64,000 nucleotides of DNA from an uncultured Trichococcus sp. (GTDB lineage Bacteria; Bacillota; Bacilli; Lactobacillales; Aerococcaceae): the NCBI RefSeq assembly GCF_963667775.1, contig NZ_OY764015.1:3027001-3091000 (forward strand). The letters are read 5' to 3'. A program made the translations under genes and the position numbers. The notes beneath the pieces are model-generated. The model was not told where the DNA came from. It worked only from the letters and a program-made list of their open reading frames with translations, and did no database searches. Numbering within the stretch: position 1 is the stretch's first letter; each line of letters opens with the position of its first letter. This document shows positions 1 through 8,487 of this stretch, in pieces.

Positions 1-1
1 T

Positions 2-628
2 TCATCGCAAACGACAGCGCAGAGCAGTTCGACAGCAAAGACCGCGAGTAGCGAAACGGAAGAATCCGCGGGTGAATCCACTGAAATAGGGGATCGTCTC
101 GGCAAACTCTCAAAAGGCTACATCGATATCATGGAAAGCGGCACTTACTATATGTCTTTCCGCTCCACTGCAACATTTGAAGGCGAAGTGATGGAATCCG
201 AAACGGCGATGGCCATTTCAGGTGAAAAGACATCGATCCACTCCACATCATCCGAAATGGACACAACCCTCTTGATGATGGAAGACAACACCTATATGAT
301 CGACCATATCAGCAAAATGGTGATGGTCCTGCCTGTGTCTGTTACGGAAGACGAGGCTGCGGTGCCGGAAATACCGGAATCAGGCGAGCCGGTCGAAGTG
401 GATGGCATCGAATATATCGGCAGCGGCGAGGAAGATGGGTTGATTTACGAGGAATATCGTGCGGAGAGCGGAACGCAGATTTTCTATTATTTTGATGGCT
501 CCGATCTGAAGAAAATCAAGACGATCGATGAAGGGTTTGAATCGGTCATGGAAATTCTGGAATTGTCCGGCAACATTCCGGAGGATGCTTTTGAAATACC
601 AACGGATTATCAGCAACTATCGTTCTGA
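2..628 (+). CDS. Probable surface lipoprotein, C-terminal part (5' end outside window)
   Basis: The reading frame is open from the first bases of the window, so the gene begins upstream and only the C-terminal part is visible. The first ATG inside the window (position 131) is internal. The upstream part encodes a Ser/Thr/Glu-rich low-complexity linker of the kind that follows the lipidated cysteine of Gram-positive lipoproteins. After it comes a soluble domain of about 165 residues rich in acidic residues and beta-prone segments, with no membrane segment. I do not recognise a catalytic motif. The overall look (linker plus beta domain) resembles DUF-type or LolA-like lipoproteins, but that is inference. 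It ends 46 bp before the Na+/Ca2+ exchanger and could be co-transcribed with it. Confidence 0.6.
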   Translation, partial: SSQTTAQSSSTAKTASSETEESAGESTEIGDRLGKLSKGYIDIMESGTYYMSFRSTATFEGEVMESETAMAISGEKTSIHSTSSEMDTTLLMMEDNTYMIDHISKMVMVLPVSVTEDEAAVPEIPESGEPVEVDGIEYIGSGEEDGLIYEEYRAESGTQIFYYFDGSDLKKIKTIDEGFESVMEILELSGNIPEDAFEIPTDYQQLSF

Positions 629-674
629 TTTGGATTAGCGCACAATCAATTTTTATCAAAGGGAGTGGAGGACT

Positions 675-1670
675 ATGCAATTGCTGTTGGAGCAAATGAA
701 CGGATATGTGCTGGCGGCAGTACTTGTCCTCTGCATTTGGGTGCTGTCCAAGGCGACGGATATTTTGGTCGATGAAGCCATTTCGCTGTCTTTGGAGTGG
801 GGGATGTCAGAACTGGTGATAGGCGCCACGATTGTTTCTTTGGGAACTTCGCTGCCGGAATTGGCGGTATCGATTTCCTCGTCCATGAAGGGCAACGGAA
901 TTCTGGCTTTGGGGAATGTCGTTGGATCGACATTCGTGAATACCAGCTTCATTTTGGGGGTCGGCGCACTTTACGGAAGCATACCTGTCAACCGGAAAAC
1001 TGCTCATAAACACAGTGTTTTGTCGGTGCTTTCGCTCTTGTTGATACTCTCATCGTTGCCGATTTTTCATGCGGATGGACAAGGCAAGATACCGCAGTGG
1101 CTAGGTCTTGTCTTCCTAGTGTTGACTCCCGTTTACTTCTATTGGACGGTGAGGGAGGGGAAGCTGTACGGTGATGAGGCTATCATAGAAGAAGACAAGG
1201 AAAAAGGCATGCCGATTCTGATCAAATTGACAAAGTTGCTCGTCAGCGCGGTTTTTGTTATTGCGAGTGCTTCTGTACTGGTAAGTACGGTGGAAATCGG
1301 TGCTGCCCGAATCGGTATCCCAGATTCGGTCATCGCATCCACGGTCGTAGCCTTCGGGACCGGATTGCCGGAAATAAGCACAACCATCGTTTCCGTGAAA
1401 AAAGGCTACGGTGCTCTGGCGATGGGGAATATCATGGGTTCCAACCTACTGAACACTTTGCTCGTTCTTGGCGTGGCATTAGGATTTTCTCCTGGAGGAA
1501 TGGTCGTCAGTCCGGATTTCTACCAGATCCATTTCCCGGCTTTGGCTATTTTGCTGGCAGTTTTGGGATACTTTTCCTACAACAACAAAAGGGATGCCAT
1601 CAGCAGAAAAGAAGGGCGGATCTTGATAGTGTTCTATCTCGTGTATCTGATAGGAAACTATTTTCTGTAG
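675..1670 (+). CDS. Na+/Ca2+ antiporter, CaxA/YrbG (CaCA) family
   Basis: An integral membrane exchanger of 331 residues predicted to swap Ca2+ for Na+ (or H+) across the cytoplasmic membrane. Both signature alpha repeats of the CaCA superfamily are visible: GTSLPEL at residues 57-63 with GNVVGS at 80-85, and GTGLPEI at 228-234 with GNIMGSNL at 251-258. The two halves are inverted copies, and a hydrophilic loop at about residues 158-182 separates them. Length fits the bacterial YrbG group. The ATG follows a good ribosome binding site (GGAGTGGAGG). The ion specificity cannot be read from sequence. It follows the partial lipoprotein gene closely and is followed by an inverted-repeat region. Confidence 0.85.
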   Translation: MQLLLEQMNGYVLAAVLVLCIWVLSKATDILVDEAISLSLEWGMSELVIGATIVSLGTSLPELAVSISSSMKGNGILALGNVVGSTFVNTSFILGVGALYGSIPVNRKTAHKHSVLSVLSLLLILSSLPIFHADGQGKIPQWLGLVFLVLTPVYFYWTVREGKLYGDEAIIEEDKEKGMPILIKLTKLLVSAVFVIASASVLVSTVEIGAARIGIPDSVIASTVVAFGTGLPEISTTIVSVKKGYGALAMGNIMGSNLLNTLLVLGVALGFSPGGMVVSPDFYQIHFPALAILLAVLGYFSYNNKRDAISRKEGRILIVFYLVYLIGNYFL

Positions 1671-1679
1671 TAAGAAAAG

Positions 1680-1785
1680 CTGAACGGGTTCGTTCAGCCC
1701 TGAAAGAAATTTAGGAAATCTGTCCGACTGAGCATCGAAGAGCGCAATAGGACAGATTTATCTAATTTCCGAAGGGCTAACCCGT
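1680..1785. repeat. Long imperfect inverted repeat in intergenic DNA
   Basis: Two arms of about 36-42 bases (1683-1724 and 1750-1785) are imperfect reverse complements: ACGGGTT, AGCCCT, GAAATT and AAATCTGTCC reappear in inverse order in the right arm. A small perfect hairpin (CTGAACG-GGTT-CGTTCAG, 1680-1697) sits inside the left arm. There is no T-tract, so it is not a simple terminator. It may be a MITE-like or REP-like element or an RNA processing structure. Confidence 0.6.
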
Positions 1786-1890
1786 GAAGCTGGACATCAT
1801 TTTAGGTGCATGAAACATTTTGCAAACTTGTGAAACACCTACGGTGATGCACTTTTCACTCTGGAAAATTTTATAAATTCCTATATGTCA

Positions 1891-1930
1891 AAAAAAGGTT
1901 CGCGATCCCCTCGGGGTCACGAACCTTTTT
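1891..1930. terminator. Bidirectional intrinsic terminator
   Basis: Hairpin with arms AAAAAGGTTCG and CGAACCTTTTT and a GC-rich upper stem, with A- and T-tracts on both sides. It lies between the 3' ends of the convergent exchanger and AI-2E permease genes. Confidence 0.85.
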
Positions 1931-1932
1931 GA

Positions 1933-3213
1933 TTATCGTTCTTCTTTATCGCTTTCGTTATCCGGGACATCCCGGGCCACATCAACAGTCGCGAAATCTT
2001 TGACAGGCGTTGAGCCGTTGATCAGCTCAGACTCAGCCTCGGCCAATTCAAATGTACCGGCTATATCCCCGAAGTACCGATTATAGCGCAACTTGAATTT
2101 CTCAAGGACATGCTCGAGCAGAATCTTCAGCATTGCGAACAGGGGCACACCCAATATCATCCCGATCAAGCCGAGCAGATTGCCCATAATCAGCAAAACG
2201 ATGATGATCGTCAACGGGTGCATCTTCAAGTTCCGGCCCATGATGCTCGGCTCGATGATGTTGCCTTGGATGAACTGCGCCAAGGCCCAGACGACTGCCA
2301 TCTTCAGGAGCATGGCCGGTGAGGTGAAGGCCGCGACGAACAAAGCCGGGATGACCCCGATGGTGGCACCGATGAAAGGGATGACCGCTGTCAAGGTAGC
2401 GATCAACGCAAGGATGAATGCATAATCCAGGCCGATGATCAAATAACCGACAATCAACAGGGCACCTAGACTCAACGCAACGAGCAACTGGCCTTGGACA
2501 TAGGAGCCTACCTGAAGCGACATTTGACTGGATATCTTTTCGATATCTTCACGGAAGATCGGCGGGATGTTCTTCATGACAAAAGGTTTGAACTTCCCTT
2601 GATCCTTCAGCATGAAAAAAAGGATGACCGGGAAAGTGACGGTCACGACCACCACGCTGGAAATGGTGGAAAAAATATCCATGATTTTTTCGCTTGAATT
2701 GCTGACCCATTCCAGGATCAGTTCAGGAATACTGCCCACTGTGCCGTCCAACCAACTTCTCGCTTGTTCATAATAGTCTTTGAAAGTACTGTTTGCTAGC
2801 AACCTGTCGAAATAGACATTCATCTGATCGATATAGGAAGGAAATTCATTGACAAGATTCGCCAGCTGATCCGACAAGACCGGAACCAAGAGGACAATCC
2901 CATAGACCAACATCAAAATGAAGAGGACAAAGACGAGCGCTGTCGCCATCCCTCGGTTGAGTTTCCGCCCTTCAAGGAAAGTCACCATCGGGTTGAAGAT
3001 ATAATAGAAGACAATTGCTAAAATCACAGGGGCAACGATTGTCGAGAAAATGACCTGCAGTGGTTTGAAGATGAAAGAAATGGTATCCATCGTGAAGACG
3101 AGTGCGCCGAATAGGATAAGGGTGGACAAGATAAAGAGGATTGTCTTGCCGCCCAAGAAAGAGATGAGCCGCGTATCTTCAGGAACTGTTTGCTTCGATT
3201 CTTTTTTTTGCAT
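1933..3213 (-). CDS. AI-2E family transporter (YdbI/PerM-like permease)
   Basis: A polytopic membrane protein of 426 residues of the AI-2E transporter (UPF0118) family. Family members export autoinducer-2 or act as Na+/H+ antiporters, so the substrate is uncertain. Hydrophobic segments fall at about residues 25-50, 55-80 and 85-115, followed by the long amphipathic region typical of the family and a C-terminal block of helices. The family-like stretch VIPFIGATIGVIPA is present, as is a charged C-terminal tail ending DNESDKEER. The ATG is preceded by AGAAAGGA. It is a single-gene unit sharing a bidirectional terminator with the upstream exchanger. Confidence 0.85.
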   Translation of the reverse strand: MQKKESKQTVPEDTRLISFLGGKTILFILSTLILFGALVFTMDTISFIFKPLQVIFSTIVAPVILAIVFYYIFNPMVTFLEGRKLNRGMATALVFVLFILMLVYGIVLLVPVLSDQLANLVNEFPSYIDQMNVYFDRLLANSTFKDYYEQARSWLDGTVGSIPELILEWVSNSSEKIMDIFSTISSVVVVTVTFPVILFFMLKDQGKFKPFVMKNIPPIFREDIEKISSQMSLQVGSYVQGQLLVALSLGALLIVGYLIIGLDYAFILALIATLTAVIPFIGATIGVIPALFVAAFTSPAMLLKMAVVWALAQFIQGNIIEPSIMGRNLKMHPLTIIIVLLIMGNLLGLIGMILGVPLFAMLKILLEHVLEKFKLRYNRYFGDIAGTFELAEAESELINGSTPVKDFATVDVARDVPDNESDKEER

Positions 3214-3429
3214 AGGCTGTCCTTTCTTATGCCTTGATCGGAGTGGTTCCGTGCTTCGGCATAACGGTTTTCTGCTTTTAGTTTACCAGAGTTCCGATCG
3301 AATGCCATACTGCAAAGGTCCTATTTACCGGAAATTCTATCGTTCGATTGTTCAGGTGTTCGTTTGAGAGGAATTGCTTGAATTGTGATAGAATGGCAGA
3401 ACAAGATAAGCACTAAGAGGAGGAAACCT

Positions 3430-4026
3430 ATGAAATACAACATCTACACACGCACCGGCGATAAAGGCAACACACGCATCGGAGGGGGAAAAGCCCTTCC
3501 GAAAAATGCCGAAAGGATCGAAGCTTTCGGTGCGCTGGATGGTCTGAACTCATGGTTTGGCTTGGTCCGGACTAAGAATGATTGCGGCGAGGACATCCAG
3601 GAGGACATGGCGCTCATCCAGCAGTTCCTGTTCGATTGTTCCTCAGATCTCTCGACCCCCAAAGGACACAGGGAGTACAAGCTTGCGCAGGATCACATCA
3701 ATTGGCTGGAGCGGAAAATCGACGGATACAGCGAAGAACCGGAAGAGACCCAGTACTTCATCATACCGGGCGGAACGGAACTGGCAAGCTGGTTCCATAT
3801 TTTGCGGACCACTACCCGGGATGCGGAACGCCGGATCGTCACTTTCATGGAGTCTGAACCGGATGAAGTGAATCCGTTCGTTCTGAAGTTCATCAACCGA
3901 CTTTCAGACTATCTGTTTGTCGTCGCCCGGGTCGCCAATTCCCGTAAAGGCGTTCCTGACGTTCCGTACGAACGCAGCGAAAAGGTGTTCCGTATTTCCG
4001 GAGAACAGGGCAGTTCCAAGGGGTAG
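3430..4026 (+). CDS. Cob(I)alamin adenosyltransferase, PduO type
   Basis: Predicted ATP:cob(I)alamin adenosyltransferase, which makes adenosylcobalamin from ATP and reduced corrinoid in the cytoplasm. The 198-residue protein begins with the family signature IYTRTGDKGNTRIGGG (ATP-binding N-terminus), followed by EAFGALDGLNSW and, towards the C-terminus, IIPGGTELASWFHILRTTTRDAERR, the helix with the conserved arginines (given here as family landmarks). I use the ATG at 3430 because AGGAGG lies directly upstream, although the frame is open from 3385. No other cobalamin gene and no cobalamin riboswitch is visible nearby, so this looks like a salvage enzyme. Confidence 0.85.
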   Translation: MKYNIYTRTGDKGNTRIGGGKALPKNAERIEAFGALDGLNSWFGLVRTKNDCGEDIQEDMALIQQFLFDCSSDLSTPKGHREYKLAQDHINWLERKIDGYSEEPEETQYFIIPGGTELASWFHILRTTTRDAERRIVTFMESEPDEVNPFVLKFINRLSDYLFVVARVANSRKGVPDVPYERSEKVFRISGEQGSSKG

Positions 4027-4093
4027 CCGGAACAGAAGGTGAGGCCAACTTACCCGGTCGCACCCTTAAGGTCATCCACGCATTCTTCCATTC

Positions 4094-4143
4094 AAAAACG
4101 CACAAGGAACCCGGCAGTTTGTTGCCGAGTTCCTTGTGCGTTT
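4094..4143. terminator. Bidirectional intrinsic terminator
   Basis: Strong hairpin with arms AAACGCACAAGGAAC and GTTCCTTGTGCGTTT around a GC-rich loop. It lies between the convergent adenosyltransferase and NAD(P)HX repair genes. Confidence 0.85.
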
Positions 4144-4164
4144 AGCTTTGTTTACTTAAAATGA

Positions 4165-5712
4165 TCAGCGCAATACCGCCGGCAAAGCTTCGATGAGATC
4201 AGAGGCCATCAAGCTGTATTCGGATTTTTCCTGGGCTGCGATATCGCCAGCCAAACCATGAACATAGACACCCAGTTTGGCCGCCTCGGAAGGGACCAAG
4301 CCTTGGGCCAACAAGCCGGCGATGATACCGGTCAGGGCATCGCCAGAACCGCCCGTCGCCATGCCGTTGTTGCCGGTCGCGTTGATGAAACGCTCATCCT
4401 GATGGGCCACTACAGTCCGGGCATCCTTCATGACGAAAGTCAGATCCGATTCGGCCGTGCAAAAGTCCGCAGAGCCTAAGAGATCCGCTTTTATTTCCGC
4501 AAGATCCTGATCCAGAAGACGCGCCAGTTCCTTCAAATGAGGAGTAAGGATGCTTCCCGCCGGAATGGCTTGCGATACAGCTTTGATGCGGGCATGGGAA
4601 TCTTTCCCCGGTAACGAAGCGTCGTTGAAGCGATCGGAAAGGATGTTCAAGGCATCCGCATCGATGATCAAAGGGATTTGACTGTTTTCGAGAACCAGAT
4701 CGACTATCGTGCGGGCTGCATGTGATTTCCCGATTCCGGGTCCGAGGACGATCGCATCAGCGCAGGACAACGCCGCGATGATTTTCAGCCGTTCACTTTC
4801 CTGATCCAATCCATTCGGCGGGTAAGTCGTCAGGATGGCTTCAGGCAGCTGCATCTGAAGAATGGTGCGGTTATCATCCGGTGTGATGATCTGGACAAGT
4901 CCGGCGCCGGTGCGATAGGCGGCTTTTGCCGAAAGGAAAGCAGCGCCGCTCATGTTGGCGGATCCGGCGATGATCACGACCCGGCCGTAAGTGCCTTTGT
5001 TCGAGTAGGCCGCGCGCCTTGGCAACGAAAAAAGATCGCTCTCATCATAAAACAGTACATTCGAAGAAATGACATCCATCGCGTTTGGCGGGAAACCGAT
5101 GTCGCTGACGATCAGTTTTCCTGTGTGCAAAGAACCGGGATAAAGCAAGTGGCCGATTTTTTCGATTCCGAAAGTGATGGTCACATCGGCCCGGACAGCG
5201 GTTCCCAGCACTTGTCCATTGTCGGCGGAGATGCCGGATGGGATGTCGACGGCAAAGACATATCCCTGGAATGCGTTCATGAGTTGGATGGTCTCCGCGT
5301 ATTGCCCTTCTGTCGGTCTATCCAGTCCGATGCCGAAAATCGCATCGACCAGGACGGTATAGCCTTTGAAATTGATTTCGCTGACGTCATCCCAGATGAC
5401 CATGTCCAAGTTTTCGATGATGTCGAGTTGTTTTTTGGACTCAGCGGACAATTTGTCGCGTTCGCCGATTAAGAATACGTCGACTTGGAAGCCGTGGTTC
5501 AACAAAATTCGGGCTGCCGCCATTCCATCGCCGCCGTTGTTGCCTGAACCACAGATCACCAAGATGATATCTTCTTTTGAAATACGTTCTTCCATGGCCG
5601 AGACGACCTGATTCGCCGCATTTTCCATCAATACCAAGGCTGGTATGCCGATCTCATCAATCGTAAAGGCGTCGATTTTTTTCATCTGTTGGCTGTTGAT
5701 AAGTTTTTTCAT
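4165..5712 (-). CDS. nnr: Bifunctional NAD(P)H-hydrate epimerase / ADP-dependent NAD(P)H-hydrate dehydratase
   Basis: Metabolite repair enzyme that converts damaged NAD(P)H hydrates back to NAD(P)H. The N-terminal YjeF_N epimerase domain carries GSGNNGGDG at residues 55-63. The C-terminal ribokinase-fold dehydratase domain carries GPGIGKSHAAR and, near the end, NGMATGGSGDALTGIIAG. The total of 515 residues matches the fused bacterial enzyme. I start at the ATG at 5712, which is preceded by GGAGGAACACT. A 40-residue upstream extension is open but has no ribosome binding site and no homology that I recognise. The gene is monocistronic. Confidence 0.9.
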   Translation of the reverse strand: MKKLINSQQMKKIDAFTIDEIGIPALVLMENAANQVVSAMEERISKEDIILVICGSGNNGGDGMAAARILLNHGFQVDVFLIGERDKLSAESKKQLDIIENLDMVIWDDVSEINFKGYTVLVDAIFGIGLDRPTEGQYAETIQLMNAFQGYVFAVDIPSGISADNGQVLGTAVRADVTITFGIEKIGHLLYPGSLHTGKLIVSDIGFPPNAMDVISSNVLFYDESDLFSLPRRAAYSNKGTYGRVVIIAGSANMSGAAFLSAKAAYRTGAGLVQIITPDDNRTILQMQLPEAILTTYPPNGLDQESERLKIIAALSCADAIVLGPGIGKSHAARTIVDLVLENSQIPLIIDADALNILSDRFNDASLPGKDSHARIKAVSQAIPAGSILTPHLKELARLLDQDLAEIKADLLGSADFCTAESDLTFVMKDARTVVAHQDERFINATGNNGMATGGSGDALTGIIAGLLAQGLVPSEAAKLGVYVHGLAGDIAAQEKSEYSLMASDLIEALPAVLR

Positions 5713-5961
5713 ATAGTGTTCCTCCTGAGCATTGGTGGATGTCAATCCATTTTCACAATTGATATTATACCATTCTTGGCGCTGGAAAGAATACGGGTAG
5801 GCTGATATAGCTCTATGCAAGCCGGAATCCAAACGATTGCCTTAACAAGCCGGGACTATTTTGCACAACGATTTTCTGAAAACTTAGGGAAAACAGTCAT
5901 TCACTTTTTATAAGTAATGTGATAATCTTATCAAGGAACTCGAATAAGGGAGGAATGTAGG

Positions 5962-6882
5962 ATGATCGAGCTGATTGCAACAGCCGAGTCAGTAGCGCAA
6001 GCCAAGGAATTGGTGGATTGCGGTGTAGATATACTATATATAGGAGAGGATGAATACGGCCTTCGTTTGCCGTATTCCTTCACCAGAGAGGAACAGCGCG
6101 AGGTCATTGCCTATGCGCACGAGAAAGGCGCGCAGGTCAGTGCCGCAGTGAACGCGATCTTCCATAACGATCGGATCAATCAAGTGGCCGAATATCTGAC
6201 TTTTCTGCGTGAAGCGGAAGTCGACAGCATCACGTTGGGCGACCCTGGCGTAGTGCAGGTGATGCGGGAACAGGATTTGTTCATCCCTTACCGTTATGAC
6301 GCACAAGTCATGGTGACTTCAAGCGGACAGATCAATTTCTGGGCGAAAAGGGGAGCGGTTGGTTCCGTGCTGGCCCGTGAAGTGCCTTTCGAGGAAATGA
6401 AGAAATTGATTCCGGGCGCTTTGGTTCCGGTCGAAGTATTGGTGTACGGTGCCACTTGCATCCATCAATCGAAACGCAACCTGCTTGAAAATTATTTCAA
6501 TTTCATCGAGAAAGAGGAAGCTGTGAACAAAGAACGCGGATTGTTCATCTCGGAGCCGAAAAAAGTGGATTCCCATTATTCCATCTATCAGGACCGCAAC
6601 GGGACGCATATCTTCGCCAACAATGACCTTGATCTGATGCCTCATCTGGGGGAACTGACGGCTATCGGCGTTTCGCAATGGATGCTGGATGGCTTGTTCA
6701 CCCCGGGAGAAAATTTTGTCGCCATCGCGAAGCTGTTCGTTGAGGCGCGCGAAGCCCTCGCGGAAGGGAACTGGACGGAAGCATTGGCGGAACGTTTGGA
6801 TGCCGAACTGCACGCTCTGCATCCCGCCAACCGTGAGCTGGATTCCGGATTCTATTCCAAGGATCCGAACGAAGTCGTCTGA
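5962..6882 (+). CDS. U32 family protein, TrhP1/YrrN-like (tRNA hydroxylation)
   Basis: A 306-residue protein of the peptidase U32 family. In Bacillus subtilis the paralogous pair YrrN/YrrO (TrhP1/TrhP2) is needed for 5-hydroxyuridine at position 34 of tRNAs. The shorter member lacks most of the C-terminal domain, as here. Family features visible: the TIM-barrel start with VDCGVDILYIGEDEYGLR, the YAHEKGAQVSAAVNA strand, and VEVLVYGATCIHQSKRN near the cysteine-containing part of the barrel. The gene is 36 bp upstream of the longer U32 paralogue in the same direction, the yrrN-yrrO arrangement. Start ATG follows GGGAGGAATGTAGG. Confidence 0.85.
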   Translation: MIELIATAESVAQAKELVDCGVDILYIGEDEYGLRLPYSFTREEQREVIAYAHEKGAQVSAAVNAIFHNDRINQVAEYLTFLREAEVDSITLGDPGVVQVMREQDLFIPYRYDAQVMVTSSGQINFWAKRGAVGSVLAREVPFEEMKKLIPGALVPVEVLVYGATCIHQSKRNLLENYFNFIEKEEAVNKERGLFISEPKKVDSHYSIYQDRNGTHIFANNDLDLMPHLGELTAIGVSQWMLDGLFTPGENFVAIAKLFVEAREALAEGNWTEALAERLDAELHALHPANRELDSGFYSKDPNEVV

Positions 6883-6918
6883 TACTTTGATACCGAAAGA
6901 AAGAGAGTGTACACACAC

Positions 6919-8157
6919 ATGCGAACAATAACAAAGAAGCCCGAGGTCTTGGCCCCGGGCGGAACATTGGAAAAATTGAAGACAGCCATCCACTACGGAG
7001 CTGATGCCGTCTATATCGGCGGAGAAGCATACGGGTTGCGCAGCCGCGCAGGCAACTTCGACTATTCGGAGATGGCGGAAGCGGTCGCTTTTGCGCATAG
7101 CCATGGTTCGAAAGTCTACGTCGCCGCGAATATGGTCACCCATGAAGGCAACGAGGAAGGCGCTGGCGAATTCTTCCGCACAATCCGCGATATCGGCATC
7201 GATGCGGTCCTGATTTCGGATCCCGCGCTGATGGAAATCGCCGTGACCGACGCACCCGGCTTGCCGATCCATTTGTCGACACAGGCATCAGCGACCAACT
7301 ACCAGACGCTCAACTTCTGGGCGAGCGAAGGGTTGGAACGTGTCGTTTTGGCCCGTGAAGTATCGATGGCAGAAATTCAGGAAATGAACGAGAAGACCGA
7401 TGTCGAAATCGAAGCCTTCGTCCATGGGGCGATGTGCATCTCCTACTCGGGCCGTTGTGTCCTCTCCAACCACATGTCGAACCGTGATGCCAACCGCGGA
7501 GGCTGCGCACAGTCTTGCCGTTGGAAATACGGCCTGTTCGATATGCCATTGTTGGGGCAACAGAACCCTGTAGGTGCCGGCGAAGAAGGCATCGAAGAGA
7601 AATTTTCCATGAGCGCAGTCGACTTGTCGATGCTGGAGCACTTGCCCGACCTGATCGAGAGCGGCGTCGACAGCCTGAAAATCGAAGGGCGCATGAAATC
7701 GATCCATTACGTGTCTACCGTCGTCAACGTCTACCGCAAAGCCGTGGATGCCTATTGCGCCGATCCGGACCATTACGAATTGAAGCAGGAATGGGTGGAT
7801 GAACTGTGGAAAGTCGCGCAGCGTGAATTGGCGACCGGTTTCTTCTACAAGGATCCGACTGAGGATGAACAGCTCTTCGGTCAGCGCCGCAAAATCCCGC
7901 GTTACGGTTTCGTCGGCCAAGTGATGGCTTACGATCCGGAAACGCAGATGGCCACGATTCAGCAACGGAACAATTTCGGTGTCGGGGACGAAATCGAATT
8001 CTACGGTCCTGGCCTACGCCACAACAAACTGACTGTGGAAGCCATCTGGAACGAACTGGATGAAGCAATCGACCGTGCACCCAACGCCATGATGATCGTG
8101 AAGATGAAAGTTCCTTTCGCGGTCGAGCGTTTTGACATGATCCGCAAAAAGAAATAG
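6919..8157 (+). CDS. U32 family protein, TrhP2/YrrO-like (tRNA 5-hydroxyuridine synthesis)
   Basis: Full-length U32 protein (about 412 residues), partner of the preceding short paralogue. Based on the B. subtilis and E. coli families, it is expected to act in prephenate-dependent hydroxylation of U34 in tRNA, not as a secreted protease. The start KPEVLAPGGTLEKLKTAIHYGADAVYIGGE is the classic U32 opening. The U32 signature with conserved cysteines follows: FVHGAMCISYSGRCVLSNH, then RDANRGGCAQSCRW and SAVDLSMLEHLPDLIESGVDSLKIEGR. A GTG at 6907 is an alternative start with closer purine-rich sequence; ATG 6919 better matches where homologues begin. Confidence 0.88.
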   Translation: MRTITKKPEVLAPGGTLEKLKTAIHYGADAVYIGGEAYGLRSRAGNFDYSEMAEAVAFAHSHGSKVYVAANMVTHEGNEEGAGEFFRTIRDIGIDAVLISDPALMEIAVTDAPGLPIHLSTQASATNYQTLNFWASEGLERVVLAREVSMAEIQEMNEKTDVEIEAFVHGAMCISYSGRCVLSNHMSNRDANRGGCAQSCRWKYGLFDMPLLGQQNPVGAGEEGIEEKFSMSAVDLSMLEHLPDLIESGVDSLKIEGRMKSIHYVSTVVNVYRKAVDAYCADPDHYELKQEWVDELWKVAQRELATGFFYKDPTEDEQLFGQRRKIPRYGFVGQVMAYDPETQMATIQQRNNFGVGDEIEFYGPGLRHNKLTVEAIWNELDEAIDRAPNAMMIVKMKVPFAVERFDMIRKKK

Positions 8158-8177
8158 AAAAAGTGAAAGCTTAAGAT

Positions 8178-8206
8178 TTGCTTTTTTCGGGCTTACCGTT
8201 TATATT
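8178..8206 (+). promoter_or_regulatory. Promoter of the Mn2+-riboswitch/ATPase transcript
   Basis: TTGCTT at 8178-8183 and TATATT at 8201-8206 with a 17-base spacer. Transcription would start near 8213, about 20 bases before the riboswitch. Confidence 0.6.
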
Positions 8207-8230
8207 AATAAAGAACTGAATAGAAGTTTT

Positions 8231-8330
8231 TCCGTAAGGGAGTAACTAGCAGCTTGGCTGTGGCAATTCCAACAATAAGTAGATCCGAGAGGGTCTTCTG
8301 GGGTTGCCTTAAATAGTGAGACTTATGCCT
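8231..8330 (+). ncRNA. yybP-ykoY manganese riboswitch
   Basis: The 5' part carries the conserved AAGGGAGTAACTAGC segment (family form GGGGAGUAGC). The 3' part carries TTAAATAGTGAGACTTA, matching the family UUUAGCAAGACCUUU strand. CGTAAG (8233-8238) pairs with CTTATG (8322-8327) to form P1, and GGCAA (8262-8266) pairs with TTGCC (8304-8308) to form an internal helix. This family senses Mn2+ and commonly controls Mn exporters and P-type ATPases such as YoaB of Lactococcus, which fits the gene downstream. The GAGACTTATG strand is shared with the terminator, so ligand-stabilised P1 should allow read-through (an ON switch). Confidence 0.85.
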
Positions 8331-8370
8331 ACCGATTTTACAGAATCGGTAGCGCGTAAGTCTCTTTTTT
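8318..8370 (+). terminator. Riboswitch-controlled intrinsic terminator
   Basis: Long hairpin with arms GAGACTTATGCCTACCGATT and AATCGGTAGCGCGTAAGTCTC followed by TTTTTT. Its 5' arm overlaps the 3' P1 strand of the Mn2+ riboswitch, so the two structures exclude each other. Confidence 0.85.
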
Positions 8371-8487
8371 ATTAGTTATTTACGGAAAACAGTGGGGGTG
8401 AGAACAACAAAACTTGATGCAGGAAACGGATAAAAGAAACAACAGTAAATGAAAATAATAGATAATCCAACAACAGGAGGTTTTCAG

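Noticed and set aside
5713-5832. 40-residue N-terminal extension of the NAD(P)HX repair enzyme
   Set aside because: No ribosome site and no family similarity; GGAGGAACACT supports the start at 5712.
6319-7272. Long open frame on the minus strand across the U32 gene pair
   Set aside because: It is antisense to two well-supported U32 genes, lacks a ribosome site and shows no protein family character; a codon-bias shadow.
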